A stretch of 64,000 nt of DNA from Synechococcus sp. 8F6 (GCF_002252665.1 NZ_NQKZ01000001.1:248001-312000); one strand, 5' to 3'; numbered from the stretch's first letter, positions 52,486 to 61,696 are shown. Notes: generated by a model from the sequence alone, not told the origin. Made by a program: numbers and translations.

Positions 52486-54230
52486 AGACGGGAATCTATG
52501 CGCGTTTGGCGGCCTATGGGCGCCGCCATCTGTGGCCAGCCTTTTCTTTGGCCCTGTTCTTTAATTTTCTCTATGGTGCCTCCACGGGCTTTGTGCCCCT
52601 GGTGATTCGCTATCTGTTTGATGATATTTTGCCGTCAAGTGATCGCGACCGTCTGTATATGGCGCCGGTTGTGATTGTGGTGGTGATTCTGCTTAGAGCG
52701 GTTTCCCAGTATTTGGGCTCCTATCTCACCGAATGCGTTGGTCAGTCGATTACGGCCGATCTGCGTCACGATCTTGCTGAGCGCGTTCTCGGTCTGCCCC
52801 AGTCTTACGTGGATCGCAATCCTTCAACGGTTTTGGTGTCGCGGGTTCTCACCGATGTGACGCTCGTCAAAACCGGAATTGTGGATGGCTTTTCATCGGT
52901 GTTCAAGGACGGCCTAACCCTGACCGTGTTGGTTTCCGTTGCCTTTTATCAGGACTGGTTCTTGTCGTTGATTGCATTCATTTTGTTTCCTGTTGCGATT
53001 GCTCCGATTCTCAATTCGTCTAAAAAAGTAAGGCGCCACTCCAGTCAAGGGCAGCTCAGTTTGGCGCGTTTGGCCTCCTTTTTGCAGGAGTCGGTGGTTG
53101 GGTTGCGCGTTGTCAAAATCTTTGGCATGCAGGCCTACGAGCTGGAGCGCTTTGATGAGGAAAATCAATCAGTGTTGCGGGCTGCTCTCAAGACCACGCG
53201 TGCCAAGCTGGCCAATCAGCCCTTGATGGAAATCCTGGGCGCGATGGGGTTCAGCGCGGTGCTGGTATACGGCGGTGAAAATGTGATCGCAGGCACCCGA
53301 ACGACGGGTAACTTCTTCGCCTTCCTCACTTCTCTCTACTTGTGCTATGCCCCCTTTAAGGGGATTGCCCGTTCCAATTCCACCCTGCAGCAGGGTGTCT
53401 CGGCGGCTAAGGATCTCTTTGGCATTTTGGATACCCAGCCTGATCCCCAGGAGACTGCGCAGCCCTGTGAGCTGCGTGGTGTCTCGCAAGGAGTCAAGGC
53501 TGCCCATGTGTGCTTTGGTTATGACGATGAGCGGGTGATTGATGATCTCAATTTGGAGGTTCCCTGTGGGCGCACGGTGGCACTGGTGGGCTCGAGTGGC
53601 GGCGGTAAAAGTACAATCATCGATCTGTTCTGCCGATTTTATGATCCCTGTTCGGGGGTGATCAGCATTGATGGAGTTGACCTTCGGGATCTATCACTTC
53701 AGTCGTTGCGCCGCTTGATTTCGGTGGTGGACCAGAACACGTTTCTATTTAACGATACGGTTGCCAGCAACATTGCCTATGGGTTGGCGACTGCTTCTGC
53801 GGACCAGATTGAGCAGGCTGCTCGGGCGGCCAATGCCCACGATTTTATTTCCCAGCTACCGGATGGTTATGCCACGGTGATCGGTGAAAACGGCACCATG
53901 CTGTCGGGTGGTCAGCGCCAGCGGATTGCGGTTGCCCGCGCCCTGATCAAAAACGCACCTATTCTGTTCCTTGATGAAGCCACTTCCGCGCTCGATTCGG
54001 CTTCGGAGCAGGTGGTGCAGCAGGCCTTGGATCGGCTGATGGCCAATCGCACCACTTTGGTGGTGGCCCACCGTCTATCCACGGTGGTGAATGCCGATTG
54101 CATCTGCGTCATTTCTGCCGGACGCGTTGTTGAGTCGGGCAGCCACGCCGAGCTGCTGGCTCGCGGTGGATGCTATGCCGACCTATTTTTGACTCAATTC
54201 GCTAGCGCTGAAGCGGGATCTCCTGGATGA
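52482..54230 (+). CDS. msbA: MsbA-like lipid ABC exporter (fused membrane and ATPase domains)
   Basis: 582 residues. Six membrane helices fill residues 1-310 (ALFFNFLYGASTGFVPLVI, VVIVVVILLRAVSQYLGSYL and others). The ATPase has VALVGSSGGGKSTIIDLFCR (Walker A), MLSGGQRQRIAVARALI (signature) and ILFLDEATSALDSASEQVV (Walker B). Following waaA-lpxK-lpxB with 4-base overlaps on both sides, it most likely flips lipid A from the inner to outer leaflet. Two 60-base stretches counted by eye (52561-52620, 52981-53040) are 48% and 42% GC, against 73% at 50821-50880, so codon use is unlike its neighbours. Another lipid or peptide substrate is possible. Confidence 0.85.
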   Translation: MKTGIYARLAAYGRRHLWPAFSLALFFNFLYGASTGFVPLVIRYLFDDILPSSDRDRLYMAPVVIVVVILLRAVSQYLGSYLTECVGQSITADLRHDLAERVLGLPQSYVDRNPSTVLVSRVLTDVTLVKTGIVDGFSSVFKDGLTLTVLVSVAFYQDWFLSLIAFILFPVAIAPILNSSKKVRRHSSQGQLSLARLASFLQESVVGLRVVKIFGMQAYELERFDEENQSVLRAALKTTRAKLANQPLMEILGAMGFSAVLVYGGENVIAGTRTTGNFFAFLTSLYLCYAPFKGIARSNSTLQQGVSAAKDLFGILDTQPDPQETAQPCELRGVSQGVKAAHVCFGYDDERVIDDLNLEVPCGRTVALVGSSGGGKSTIIDLFCRFYDPCSGVISIDGVDLRDLSLQSLRRLISVVDQNTFLFNDTVASNIAYGLATASADQIEQAARAANAHDFISQLPDGYATVIGENGTMLSGGQRQRIAVARALIKNAPILFLDEATSALDSASEQVVQQALDRLMANRTTLVVAHRLSTVVNADCICVISAGRVVESGSHAELLARGGCYADLFLTQFASAEAGSPG

Positions 54231-55777
54231 CCACCACCACCTCCCCGCAGCCGACAGGCCATCAGGCCGCCTACGCCCGTCACGACTGGTCCAGCGCCTT
54301 TCGCAACGTGGGAGTTGAACTCACGGATGTGCCTCTGGTTGCAGCGCGGGGCAGCATTCCCGCTGACCTAGCTGGCACCCTCTACCGCAACGGGCCCGGA
54401 CGCTTGGAGCGAGGTGGCCGCTGGGTGCATCATCCCTTCGATGGCGACGGGATGATTGCAGCATTTCGGTTTGATGCCGGACAGGCCTATCTGACCAATC
54501 GTTTTGTTCGCACCGAAGGTTGGTTGGCTGAAGAGGATGCCGGCAAGTTTGTCTACCGGGGGGTGTTCGGCACCCAGAAACCCGGCGGCCCTCTGCCCAA
54601 TGCTTTCGATCTGCGGCTCAAGAACATCGCCAACACCCATGTGGTGCAGCTCGGCGATCAGCTGCTGGCGCTTTGGGAAGCGGCTGAGCCCCATGCCCTC
54701 GATCCCCGCAGCCTGGAGACCCGGGAACTGTCGCGACTGTCCGGGGTGCTCAAGCCCGGTGAGGCGTTCAGCGCCCATCCCCATTTTGATCCCGGGCACC
54801 ATGGCGAACCCCGCATGGTCACCTTTGGCGTTAAGGCGGGACCCACCAGCACCATCCGGCTGATGGAGTTTGCGACAGAGGATCAGCCCGGTGGCGTGCG
54901 GGCTGGTGATCTAGTGGCGGACAGCCGCCACAGCTTTAAAGGCTTCGCCTTCCTCCACGATTTCGCCATCACCCCCAGTTGGGCGGTGTTCCTGCAGAAC
55001 GCTGTGGCGTTCAACCCCCTGCCGTTCGTGCTCGGTCAGAAGGGTGCGGCCCAATGTCTGGCGTCCAAGCCCGGTGAAGCGGGTCAATTTTGGTTGGTGC
55101 CGCGCCAAGGCGGCCACCATGCCGGTGCCAGCCCGGTTCTGGTGCCAGCACCCGAGGGGTTTGTGTTTCACCACCTCAATGCTTTCGAAGATGCGGCGAC
55201 CGGCGAGGTGGTGGTGGATTCGATCTACTACGACGATTTCCCGTCGATCGGCCCCGAGGTGGATTTTCGTGAGATCGACTTTGGTGCGATTCCAGAAGGA
55301 CAGCTGCGGCGTTGCCGGATTGATCCCCGCACCGGTGCCGTGCAGAGCGAGTGGCTGGAGCAGCGCTGCTGTGAGTTCGCCATGGTGAACCCCGCACGCC
55401 AGGGACTGGAGGCCCGTTTTGCCTGGATGGCGGTGGCCGAGCGGGAGCGGGGCAACGATCCCCTGCAGGCCATTGAGAAGCTTGATCTGCACACCGGCGA
55501 GCGGCTGGTCTGGAGTGCGGCCCCCCGCGGGTTCGTTACGGAGCCGGTGATGGTGCCCCGCTCTGCCCCTGCCGAAGAGCACTCCGCCGAAGAGCACTCT
55601 GCCGAAGAGCACTCTGTCGAAGACAGTGGTTGGGTGCTGGTGCCGGTGTGGAACGGCGCCCGCTGCGCCACGGATCTGGTCATCCTCAACGCTGCCGATA
55701 TGAGCGAACAGGCGGTGCTGGAGTTGCCCCTGGCCATTCCCTACGGCCTGCACGGCAGTTGGGCCCCCGGCGGCTGA
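54227..55777 (+). CDS. Carotenoid cleavage oxygenase
   Basis: 516 residues. GTLYRNGPGRLERGGRWVHHPFDGDGMIAAFRF is the N-terminal family block. The four iron-binding histidines are within SAHPHFDP, FLHDFAITPSW, FVFHHLNAFED and PYGLHGSWAPGG. The family uses nonheme iron and oxygen to cut carotenoids or apocarotenoids, giving retinal-like aldehydes. A tandem S-A-E-E-H repeat forms an extra loop near residues 449-465. Its ATG overlaps the MsbA-like stop by 4 bases, so it is coupled to the lipid A operon, which is unexpected. Confidence 0.9.
   Translation: MTTTTSPQPTGHQAAYARHDWSSAFRNVGVELTDVPLVAARGSIPADLAGTLYRNGPGRLERGGRWVHHPFDGDGMIAAFRFDAGQAYLTNRFVRTEGWLAEEDAGKFVYRGVFGTQKPGGPLPNAFDLRLKNIANTHVVQLGDQLLALWEAAEPHALDPRSLETRELSRLSGVLKPGEAFSAHPHFDPGHHGEPRMVTFGVKAGPTSTIRLMEFATEDQPGGVRAGDLVADSRHSFKGFAFLHDFAITPSWAVFLQNAVAFNPLPFVLGQKGAAQCLASKPGEAGQFWLVPRQGGHHAGASPVLVPAPEGFVFHHLNAFEDAATGEVVVDSIYYDDFPSIGPEVDFREIDFGAIPEGQLRRCRIDPRTGAVQSEWLEQRCCEFAMVNPARQGLEARFAWMAVAERERGNDPLQAIEKLDLHTGERLVWSAAPRGFVTEPVMVPRSAPAEEHSAEEHSAEEHSVEDSGWVLVPVWNGARCATDLVILNAADMSEQAVLELPLAIPYGLHGSWAPGG
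55571..55615 (+). repeat. 15-base tandem repeat within carotenoid oxygenase gene
   Basis: GCCGAAGAGCACTCC (55571-55585) is followed by two copies of GCCGAAGAGCACTCT (55586-55600, 55601-55615) and then a diverged copy. It encodes A-E-E-H-S repeats. The insert lies in a surface region between family blocks, so it should not disturb the iron site. Near-identity suggests recent expansion by slippage. Confidence 0.85.
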
Positions 55778-56374
55778 TCAGCGCCCGAGCAGTTGTCGCA
55801 GGGCCGGTTCGAGTTGGGCAAAGGCCCGGCCCCGGTGGCCCAGCTTGGCTTTGAGGTTTGACGGCATCTCCGCAAAGGTGAGGCCTGCTTCCGGCACCAG
55901 GAACACCGGGTCGTAGCCGAATCCTCCCGTGCCCCGCGGCGCCTCGAGAATCACCCCCGGGCAGCGGCCTTCCACCTCCAGGCGGATGGTGCCGTTCGGG
56001 TCGGCCAGGGCCAGGGCGGCGGCGAAATGGGCCTGGCGGCTGGGGTTGCTGCTGCTGGCCTGGGCCTGCTCCAGTTCGCGCAGCAGCCGGGCAATGCGGG
56101 CGCTGTCGCTGTCGGCGTAGCGGGCGGAGTGCACGCCGGGGGCGCCGCCCAGGGCGTCGACGCTGAGACCGGAGTCGTCGGCCAGGGCCCACGCGCCGCT
56201 CGCTCTGGCAACGGCACTGGCCTTGAGGCGCGCGTTCTCGGCAAAGGTGGCGCCCGTTTCCTCCACCTCCAGCCCATCGGGCTGGGGTTGGATCTCCAGG
56301 CCCAGGCCAGCCAGCAAGTGGCCGAATTCACGCACTTTGCCGGCGTTGCCGCTGGCGATCACCAAACGGGTCAT
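55778..56374 (-). CDS. rdgB: RdgB/HAM1 noncanonical purine NTP pyrophosphatase
   Basis: 198 residues. LVIASGNAGKVREFGHLLAG is the start signature (S-x-N-x-x-K-x-x-E). GATFAENARLKASAVA and ADDSGLSVDALGGAPGVHSARYA are the metal and base-recognition sites; GTGGFGYDPVF and LKAKLGHRGRAF complete the family. It removes ITP, dITP and XTP from the nucleotide pool. ATG at 56374, 3 bases after the phosphohexomutase stop: an operon. Its stop abuts the carotenoid oxygenase stop on the other strand. Confidence 0.95.
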   Translation of the reverse strand: MTRLVIASGNAGKVREFGHLLAGLGLEIQPQPDGLEVEETGATFAENARLKASAVARASGAWALADDSGLSVDALGGAPGVHSARYADSDSARIARLLRELEQAQASSSNPSRQAHFAAALALADPNGTIRLEVEGRCPGVILEAPRGTGGFGYDPVFLVPEAGLTFAEMPSNLKAKLGHRGRAFAQLEPALRQLLGR

Positions 56375-56377
56375 GGC

Positions 56378-57847
56378 TCAGGCCGCCTCCGCCTGCGCCC
56401 GAGCCCAGCCCAGCACCTCAGCCACGCGGGCCTCACTGGGGGCTTCGCAGTAGAGGCGCAGCAGCGGCTCGGTGCCGGAAAAGCGCAGCATCAGCCAGTG
56501 GCTGGGGCCCAGGCGCAGCTTCACGCCATCGGTGGTGATCACCTCCAGCACGGGGCTGCCGGCGACCGCGCTGGGGGGTGCGGCGGCCAGCTTGGCCTCC
56601 AGTCGCCGCCGGGCTTCCATATCGGGCAAGCGCAGGTCGAGCCGGTTGTAGGCGGCGGCACCGCCGCAGCGCTGCTGCAGGGCATCGATCCGCTCGCCCA
56701 GGGGCACCCCACCCTCCACAAGCGCTTCGATCAGCAGCAGGGCCGCGAAGGGTGCATCGCGCTCGGGCAGGTGCATGCCGAAGCCCACACCGCCTGATTC
56801 CTCGCCGCCCACCAGCACCTCGCTCGCCAGCATTTCGGCGGCGATGTATTTGAAGCCCACGGGCTTCTCCAGCACCCGGCGGCCCAGGCCTTCGGCCACC
56901 AGCTGCATCAGGTCGGAGCCGCTCACGGTTTTGACCACAGAGCCCGGCAGCTGGCGGGCCCGGGCCAGGTGGTCGATGAACAGGGGCATCAGCAGCTGGG
57001 TGCTGCAGAAGCGGCCGCGCTCATCCACCGCGGCGATGCGGTCGCCGTCGCCGTCGAACACGATCCCCACCGCTGGTCGGCCAGCGGCCGTGCTGGCCTG
57101 CACCGCGGCGATCAACTCGCCTAGGTAGGGGGCGAGGGGTTCGGGTGGGTTGCCCCCAAACAACGGATCCCGCTGCGCCCGAATTTCGCGGATGGCACCA
57201 CTCGCCGTGGCCCGCTCGCCCAGCAGGGCCGGCAGCACCCCGGCCGCCGAGCCGTGCATTGGGTCGACGATCACCGTCAGCCCCAGGCGCTCGAGCCCTT
57301 CGGCCAGGGCAGCGGTGTCCACCTTGGCCTGGAGCCCTGCCACGTAAGCGTTCAGGGCCGCAAGCCGCCGCACCTCACCCGGAATCGGCACACTGATGCC
57401 GCCGGCGGCCAGCCGGGTTTCGACGCGGTGGGTGAAGTCGCCCTCCACCGAGCCGCCGAAGGGGCCCTTGATCTTCAGACCCAGCCATTCCGGTGGGTTG
57501 TGGCTGGCGGTGATCACCAGGGCGCCGAGGGCCTGGCGTTGCACCACTGCCCAACTGGAGGCCGGTGTGGGGGTGGGGGTGTCGCAGAGCAGGGGTTCGA
57601 GGCCACAGCCCCGCACGGCGCTGCAGATCGCTTCGGCCAGTTCAGGGGCCAGGAAGCGGCGGTCGTAGCCGATCACCACTTCGCGGCTCTCCAGGCCCTG
57701 CGGGGCGGAATGAGCCAGCTCCTGGGCCGAGGCCGCAGCCACCGGCAGCAGGCGCTCCATGGTGATGTCGACCCCGAGGATGCCGCGCCAGCCATCGGTG
57801 CCGAAGGCGATCGGACTGGCCGCCAGGGGCAGGGGGGCTGAGGCCAT
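56378..57847 (-). CDS. Phosphoglucomutase/phosphomannomutase family protein
   Basis: 489 residues, four-domain alpha-D-phosphohexomutase. IAFGTDGWRGILGVD is domain 1 start, GALVITASHNPPEWLGLKIKG contains the phosphoserine, VGIVFDGDGDRIAAVD is the metal site, LVGGEESGGVGFGMHLPERD is the sugar-binding loop and LMLRFSGTEPLLRLYCEAP the phosphate site. It interconverts hexose 1- and 6-phosphates. Glucose 1-phosphate supply for UDP-glucose is an attractive link to galE/ugd, but glucosamine or mannose specificity cannot be excluded. Start ATG at 57847. Confidence 0.88.
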   Translation of the reverse strand: MASAPLPLAASPIAFGTDGWRGILGVDITMERLLPVAAASAQELAHSAPQGLESREVVIGYDRRFLAPELAEAICSAVRGCGLEPLLCDTPTPTPASSWAVVQRQALGALVITASHNPPEWLGLKIKGPFGGSVEGDFTHRVETRLAAGGISVPIPGEVRRLAALNAYVAGLQAKVDTAALAEGLERLGLTVIVDPMHGSAAGVLPALLGERATASGAIREIRAQRDPLFGGNPPEPLAPYLGELIAAVQASTAAGRPAVGIVFDGDGDRIAAVDERGRFCSTQLLMPLFIDHLARARQLPGSVVKTVSGSDLMQLVAEGLGRRVLEKPVGFKYIAAEMLASEVLVGGEESGGVGFGMHLPERDAPFAALLLIEALVEGGVPLGERIDALQQRCGGAAAYNRLDLRLPDMEARRRLEAKLAAAPPSAVAGSPVLEVITTDGVKLRLGPSHWLMLRFSGTEPLLRLYCEAPSEARVAEVLGWARAQAEAA

Positions 57848-57920
57848 GGGGGCGGAAACGCCGAGCTGGGTCGATTCTGCTGTGCCGCCGGCGCTCCAGC
57901 CCTAGCGTTTGCGCTGGTGG

Positions 57921-59417
57921 ATGCTCTCCTTGACGCCCCAGCCCCCAACGTCGCAGCCCCTGACGCCAGCTCCCCTGACCGATCGCCTGCTGCGCAGCTG
58001 GTTGCGCTGCCGGCGTCGTGCCTGGCTCGATCGGTTTGGCGAGCCAGGAGAGCGTCAGTGGAATGCCCACCGCGCCCTGGCCCTGAGCGACCAGCTGCGC
58101 AGTTTTCAAACCCTGCTCCCCCAGCGCCCCGGCCATGGCGAGGCGGCCTGCGCCGACGGGGCGCCTGGGGTGGTGGGCTTGCGTCTGCGGGGACGCGGCC
58201 CCCAGGGACTGCAGGTCGAATCCCATCCAGCCCTGCTGGAGCGCATTGAGGGCCAGAGCCGTTGGGGCGAGTTTGCCTACCGGCCGGTGCTGGCCCGTCA
58301 GGGGCGGCGGTTGACCCGCGAAGCCCGGGTGGTGCTGGCCCTGTGGGGGCGCTTGTTGGCCGAGCACCAGCAGGCGCCGGTGCCCCATGGCCTGGTGCTG
58401 GCGGGTGAGGGCCGGGTCCTGCAGCGGGAGCGCCTGGCCCTCGGTGGTGGCCTGCAGCACCAGCTCGATGAAAGCCTGCAGCGCTTGGCCGCCGACCTCG
58501 ACCCGGCCACGCCCCCTCCGCTGGTGAGTGATCGCAAGAAGTGCACCCTGTGCAGCTGGCGGGGTCTCTGCGATCAGGAGGCCGCAGCGATGGGACACCT
58601 CAGCGAGGTGAGCGGCATCGGTGGCAAGCGCCGCGAGATGTTGCTGGAGCAGGGGGTGACCAGCCTGGCGGCCCTGGCAGGCCGGGACCCGGAGCAGCTG
58701 GCCGAGGCGCTCTCCGTGTATGGCGAGCAACACCGCGAGATTGCCGCTGAGCTGGTGGACCAGGCCCGGGTGCAGGCCTCAGGAATCCCCGAGCCGCTGG
58801 GGGAGGGGTCGGCCTTGCCTGAGCTCGCCGGTGCCCCTGGGGTGTTGCTCTACGACATCGAATCCGATCCCGATGCCCGCGATGATTTCCTGCACGGCTT
58901 CCTGGTGCTGGAGCGCGATGGGGCCGGCGGTTGGAACGAGGCCAGGGCCCGGTATCAGCCGCTGCTGGCCCTGCAGGAGCACGGCGAGCAGCGGCTGTGG
59001 CAGCGCCTGCAGCGGTTGCTCGTGCGCTACCCCGGTTGGCCGGTGCTGCACTACGGCGAAACCGAGGTGATTGGACTGGTGCGCCTGGCCCAGCGCCAGG
59101 GGGCCACTGAGGCCGAGGTGCAGCAGTTGCGCGGGCGGATGCTGGACGTGCATGCCCGACTGCGCCGCCACTGGCGGCTGCCGGTGAGCAGCTATGGGCT
59201 CAAGGCGGTGGCTGGTTGGCTGGGCTTTGCCTGGAGCCAGAAGGGCGTTGATGGGGCCCGCTGCCTGCTCTGGTGGCGCCAGTGGCGGCACTGGCACCGG
59301 GACGCCGGACGCCGGGGCCAGGCCAGTCGCCACCAGCTGCAGCGGATTTTTCTCTACAACCGCGACGACAGCCTGGCCACCTGGGCGGTGGTGCGCTGGT
59401 TGTTGGCCCAGGACTGA
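57921..59417 (+). CDS. RecB-like putative nuclease (TM0106 family)
   Basis: 498 residues. The N-terminal part, LLRSWLRCRRRAWLDRFGEP, opens a RecB/PD-(D/E)xK-like domain with Cys near residue 30. SDRKKCTLCSWRGLCDQEAAAM supplies three more cysteines, together resembling the iron-sulfur staple of Cas4/AddB nucleases. LSEVSGIGGKRREMLLEQGV is a helix-hairpin-helix-like segment. The C-terminal half, GVLLYDIESDPDARDDFLHGFLVLE and LHYGETEVIGLVRL, is a predicted RNase H-like fold. No CRISPR array or cas gene is nearby. ATG at 57921 preferred over TTG at 57909. The biological role is unknown. Confidence 0.8.
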   Translation: MLSLTPQPPTSQPLTPAPLTDRLLRSWLRCRRRAWLDRFGEPGERQWNAHRALALSDQLRSFQTLLPQRPGHGEAACADGAPGVVGLRLRGRGPQGLQVESHPALLERIEGQSRWGEFAYRPVLARQGRRLTREARVVLALWGRLLAEHQQAPVPHGLVLAGEGRVLQRERLALGGGLQHQLDESLQRLAADLDPATPPPLVSDRKKCTLCSWRGLCDQEAAAMGHLSEVSGIGGKRREMLLEQGVTSLAALAGRDPEQLAEALSVYGEQHREIAAELVDQARVQASGIPEPLGEGSALPELAGAPGVLLYDIESDPDARDDFLHGFLVLERDGAGGWNEARARYQPLLALQEHGEQRLWQRLQRLLVRYPGWPVLHYGETEVIGLVRLAQRQGATEAEVQQLRGRMLDVHARLRRHWRLPVSSYGLKAVAGWLGFAWSQKGVDGARCLLWWRQWRHWHRDAGRRGQASRHQLQRIFLYNRDDSLATWAVVRWLLAQD

Positions 59418-59435
59418 CGCTGGAGAGCTGACGCG

Positions 59436-60413
59436 TCAGCCCTGACGGCCGGCCCCGACGGGCGGATCCACGAAGGCCGGTGGTTTCGATAGGTGCAGCG
59501 CCGGGGCCTGGGAGCCCTCACCGGCACGGAGCTCGGAATCCTGCAGGGCCTGGCGACGCACCAGGGCCAACCCGATCCACATCCCATCCTCAAGGGCCAG
59601 GGCCGAGGTGATCTGGCCCGCCCGGCTGCTGCCGGAAGTGCCGGAAGAGCCGTTGTTGGCTCCCTCCAGCCGGAACAGGGCCGCGCCCTGGGCCGGCGCC
59701 GCTGCGGACCCCTCGGGCGCGGGCCCGTGCCAGCGCCGCAGCTGCTGTTTGACCCCGTCGTAGGTGGCGAGCTTGGCCAGGGTTTCCTGGCCCACATAGC
59801 AGCCCTTGCTCAGGCTCACCCGATCGGCCAGCCCCGCTTCAAAGGGGTTGGTGTCGTCGTTGATTTCCCCTGGGGCAGCCGGCCAGCCCTGCTGGAGGCG
59901 CCAGCGCTCCTGCTCCAGGGCGGTGAGTGGGGTGCGCTCGGCTAGCCACGGGGGCAGCTCGGCCTCCGCCAGCAGCACCACCTGCCGGCCCAGTAGCCAG
60001 CCGCTGCCGTTCTCCAGAGCCTGCCACTGGCCAGCTGGGGCCTGGGGCAGGGCCGCGAGGGCGTCACCCAGCGGTGTGATCCAGCGCGCTGGTGTCACGG
60101 GGCCCAGCCGCACCTGATCGGCGGGGAACAGCACCCGGTCGAGACTGTGCCAAACGGATTCGGCATCGCCGCTGCTCAGCAGCAGCCAGGCACCGCTGTC
60201 ATCCACCAGCACTTCGGCCAGGGCCCGCAGGCGGCCGGTGGCGGTGATGCAGCAGGTGGGGATCCAGCTGCCGGGCGTGCTGCTTTCGATGGCGGCACTG
60301 GTTTGGCCATGCAGGAAGCGTCGTGTGTCGGCTCCACCGAGCCGAATCAGGTTGGTGGCTTGCTCCCAGCGGCGCGGCCCGGCTGGTTGCCAACTCCAGG
60401 GGTCGGGGCTCAT
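59436..60413 (-). CDS. ygfZ: YgfZ/GcvT-domain folate-binding protein
   Basis: 325 residues. [21 protein letters not shown] starts the GcvT-like folate-binding fold, and [28 protein letters not shown] contains the diagnostic K-G-C-Y-x-G-Q-E motif with its cysteine. YgfZ (IBA57 family) assists iron-sulfur cluster insertion into some enzymes. The ATG overlaps the pyrE stop (ATGA). The C-terminal barrel contains a low-complexity Gly/Ser stretch. An aminomethyltransferase role is excluded by the motif and short length. Confidence 0.9.
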   Translation of the reverse strand: MSPDPWSWQPAGPRRWEQATNLIRLGGADTRRFLHGQTSAAIESSTPGSWIPTCCITATGRLRALAEVLVDDSGAWLLLSSGDAESVWHSLDRVLFPADQVRLGPVTPARWITPLGDALAALPQAPAGQWQALENGSGWLLGRQVVLLAEAELPPWLAERTPLTALEQERWRLQQGWPAAPGEINDDTNPFEAGLADRVSLSKGCYVGQETLAKLATYDGVKQQLRRWHGPAPEGSAAAPAQGAALFRLEGANNGSSGTSGSSRAGQITSALALEDGMWIGLALVRRQALQDSELRAGEGSQAPALHLSKPPAFVDPPVGAGRQG

Positions 60414-61048
60414 GACGCGGCCTGGCTGGCGGCGATGGCCAAAGCGGCAGCGGCCACCTCCTCCAGCAGAAACAGGCTGCGCAGCTCCAGGCCGGCGGCG
60501 GCCATGGCTTCCAGGCCCCCTTCCTGGCGATCCACGATCGTGACCACCCGTTCCACCCGAAAGCCCGCCTCCCGGAGCTGGTGCACGGCCTTGAGCGAGG
60601 AGCCGCCGGTGGTCACCACATCCTCCAGAACGGTGATGGCGCTCCCGGGTTCCGGCAGCGGACCCTCCAGCCAGGCGCCGGTGCCGTGGCCCTTGGCCTC
60701 CTTGCGCACGATCAGGGCATCGAGCCCGCGGCCCCCCAGGGCGGCCCGCATCGCCACGGCGCTCACCAGCGGGTCGGCCCCGAGGGTGAGGCCGGCCACG
60801 GCCCGGGCCTCCGGCTCCACCTGCTCCAGCATCAAGGCCCCCAGCAGGGCTAGCCCGGTGCTGCTGAGGCTGACGGGCTTGCAGTTGACGTAGTGGTGAC
60901 TGGTGCGTCCCGACGCCAGGGTGAAGCTGCCGTGGCGATAGGCCTTGGTGGCGAGTAGAGGCAGCAGCGCCATCCGCATCTCGGCGGGTGAGGCCGCCAG
61001 GGAAGTGGCAGCCGGGGAAACGGTCGACAAGAGCTGGTGCAGACGCAA
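60410..61048 (-). CDS. pyrE: Orotate phosphoribosyltransferase
   Basis: 212 residues. [27 protein letters not shown] is the substrate-binding start, [17 protein letters not shown] the next block, [19 protein letters not shown] the catalytic flexible loop with Lys, and [23 protein letters not shown] the PRPP-binding loop. It makes OMP from orotate and PRPP in pyrimidine synthesis. The start is a TTG at 61048; internal ATGs near residue 24 would still keep the core. Coupled to ygfZ by a 4-base overlap. Confidence 0.94.
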   Translation of the reverse strand: MRLHQLLSTVSPAATSLAASPAEMRMALLPLLATKAYRHGSFTLASGRTSHHYVNCKPVSLSSTGLALLGALMLEQVEPEARAVAGLTLGADPLVSAVAMRAALGGRGLDALIVRKEAKGHGTGAWLEGPLPEPGSAITVLEDVVTTGGSSLKAVHQLREAGFRVERVVTIVDRQEGGLEAMAAAGLELRSLFLLEEVAAAALAIAASQAAS

Positions 61049-61105
61049 TTGGTTGTCTAGTTTGCGGCCAACATGACGACAACCGCTGCTGGGATGACTT
61101 AATCC

Positions 61106-61669
61106 ATGGCGAACATCTCTCTCACCAAGATCATTCGGGCTGCGGCTGCCAGCTCGGCAGTGGCTGCTGTGCTGATCGCTCCAGCCTGGGCGGGGCCGGT
61201 GGTGTGCACCACCACCCTTGAGGCCCCTGTGGTTGGTGGCCGGCCGAGGGGTGGCGATGCCACGGGGCCGGTGGAGGTGACCCGCTGCGGCGTGGTGCAG
61301 ACCACGCCCGAACTGATGGAGAGGCGGTTTTACAGCTACACCGCGCCCTACGCCCGCGGCGTCAGCCTCACCAACCAGATCACCGATTTGTTCGGAATTG
61401 CCATGGGGGGTGGCGATGGAACCAAGGTGATGGGCTTCGGCTTCCCCGACCAGACGATCATCTGGGACGGCACCGCCGTGGAGAACACCTATCAGGTGCT
61501 GCTGGAGCAGCAGAGCGACCCCATGCCTTGGCGCACGGGAGATGTGTCCAATGGCTATTCCGGCAGCCTCGGATCCGGCGCTGGTGGTTCGGGGGGTGCG
61601 GCTGCCCAGGGCACTGGCTGGCAGGACGGGGGCGCGAGCTACGGCGCGCCGGTGCGGGGCCTCTGGTAA
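61106..61669 (+). CDS. Secreted protein of unknown function
   Basis: 187 residues. [20 protein letters not shown] then AVLIAPAWA is a Sec signal with cleavage expected after A-W-A (residue 29). The mature part has [61 protein letters not shown] and [24 protein letters not shown], then a Gly/Ser-rich C-terminus. Two cysteines (in VVCTT and TRCGV) could form a disulfide. I recognise no domain; the ordered middle part looks conserved rather than random. It should be periplasmic or exported. Divergent from pyrE by 57 bases. Confidence 0.75.
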   Translation: MANISLTKIIRAAAASSAVAAVLIAPAWAGPVVCTTTLEAPVVGGRPRGGDATGPVEVTRCGVVQTTPELMERRFYSYTAPYARGVSLTNQITDLFGIAMGGGDGTKVMGFGFPDQTIIWDGTAVENTYQVLLEQQSDPMPWRTGDVSNGYSGSLGSGAGGSGGAAAQGTGWQDGGASYGAPVRGLW

Positions 61670-61696
61670 GTCTGGGTGAACGGGCTTCGGCCCATG

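Noticed and set aside
57921-59417. A CRISPR-associated Cas4 gene
   Set aside because: Iron-sulfur-nuclease-like cysteines are present, but the domain order matches the TM0106 RecB-like family and there are no cas genes or repeats nearby.
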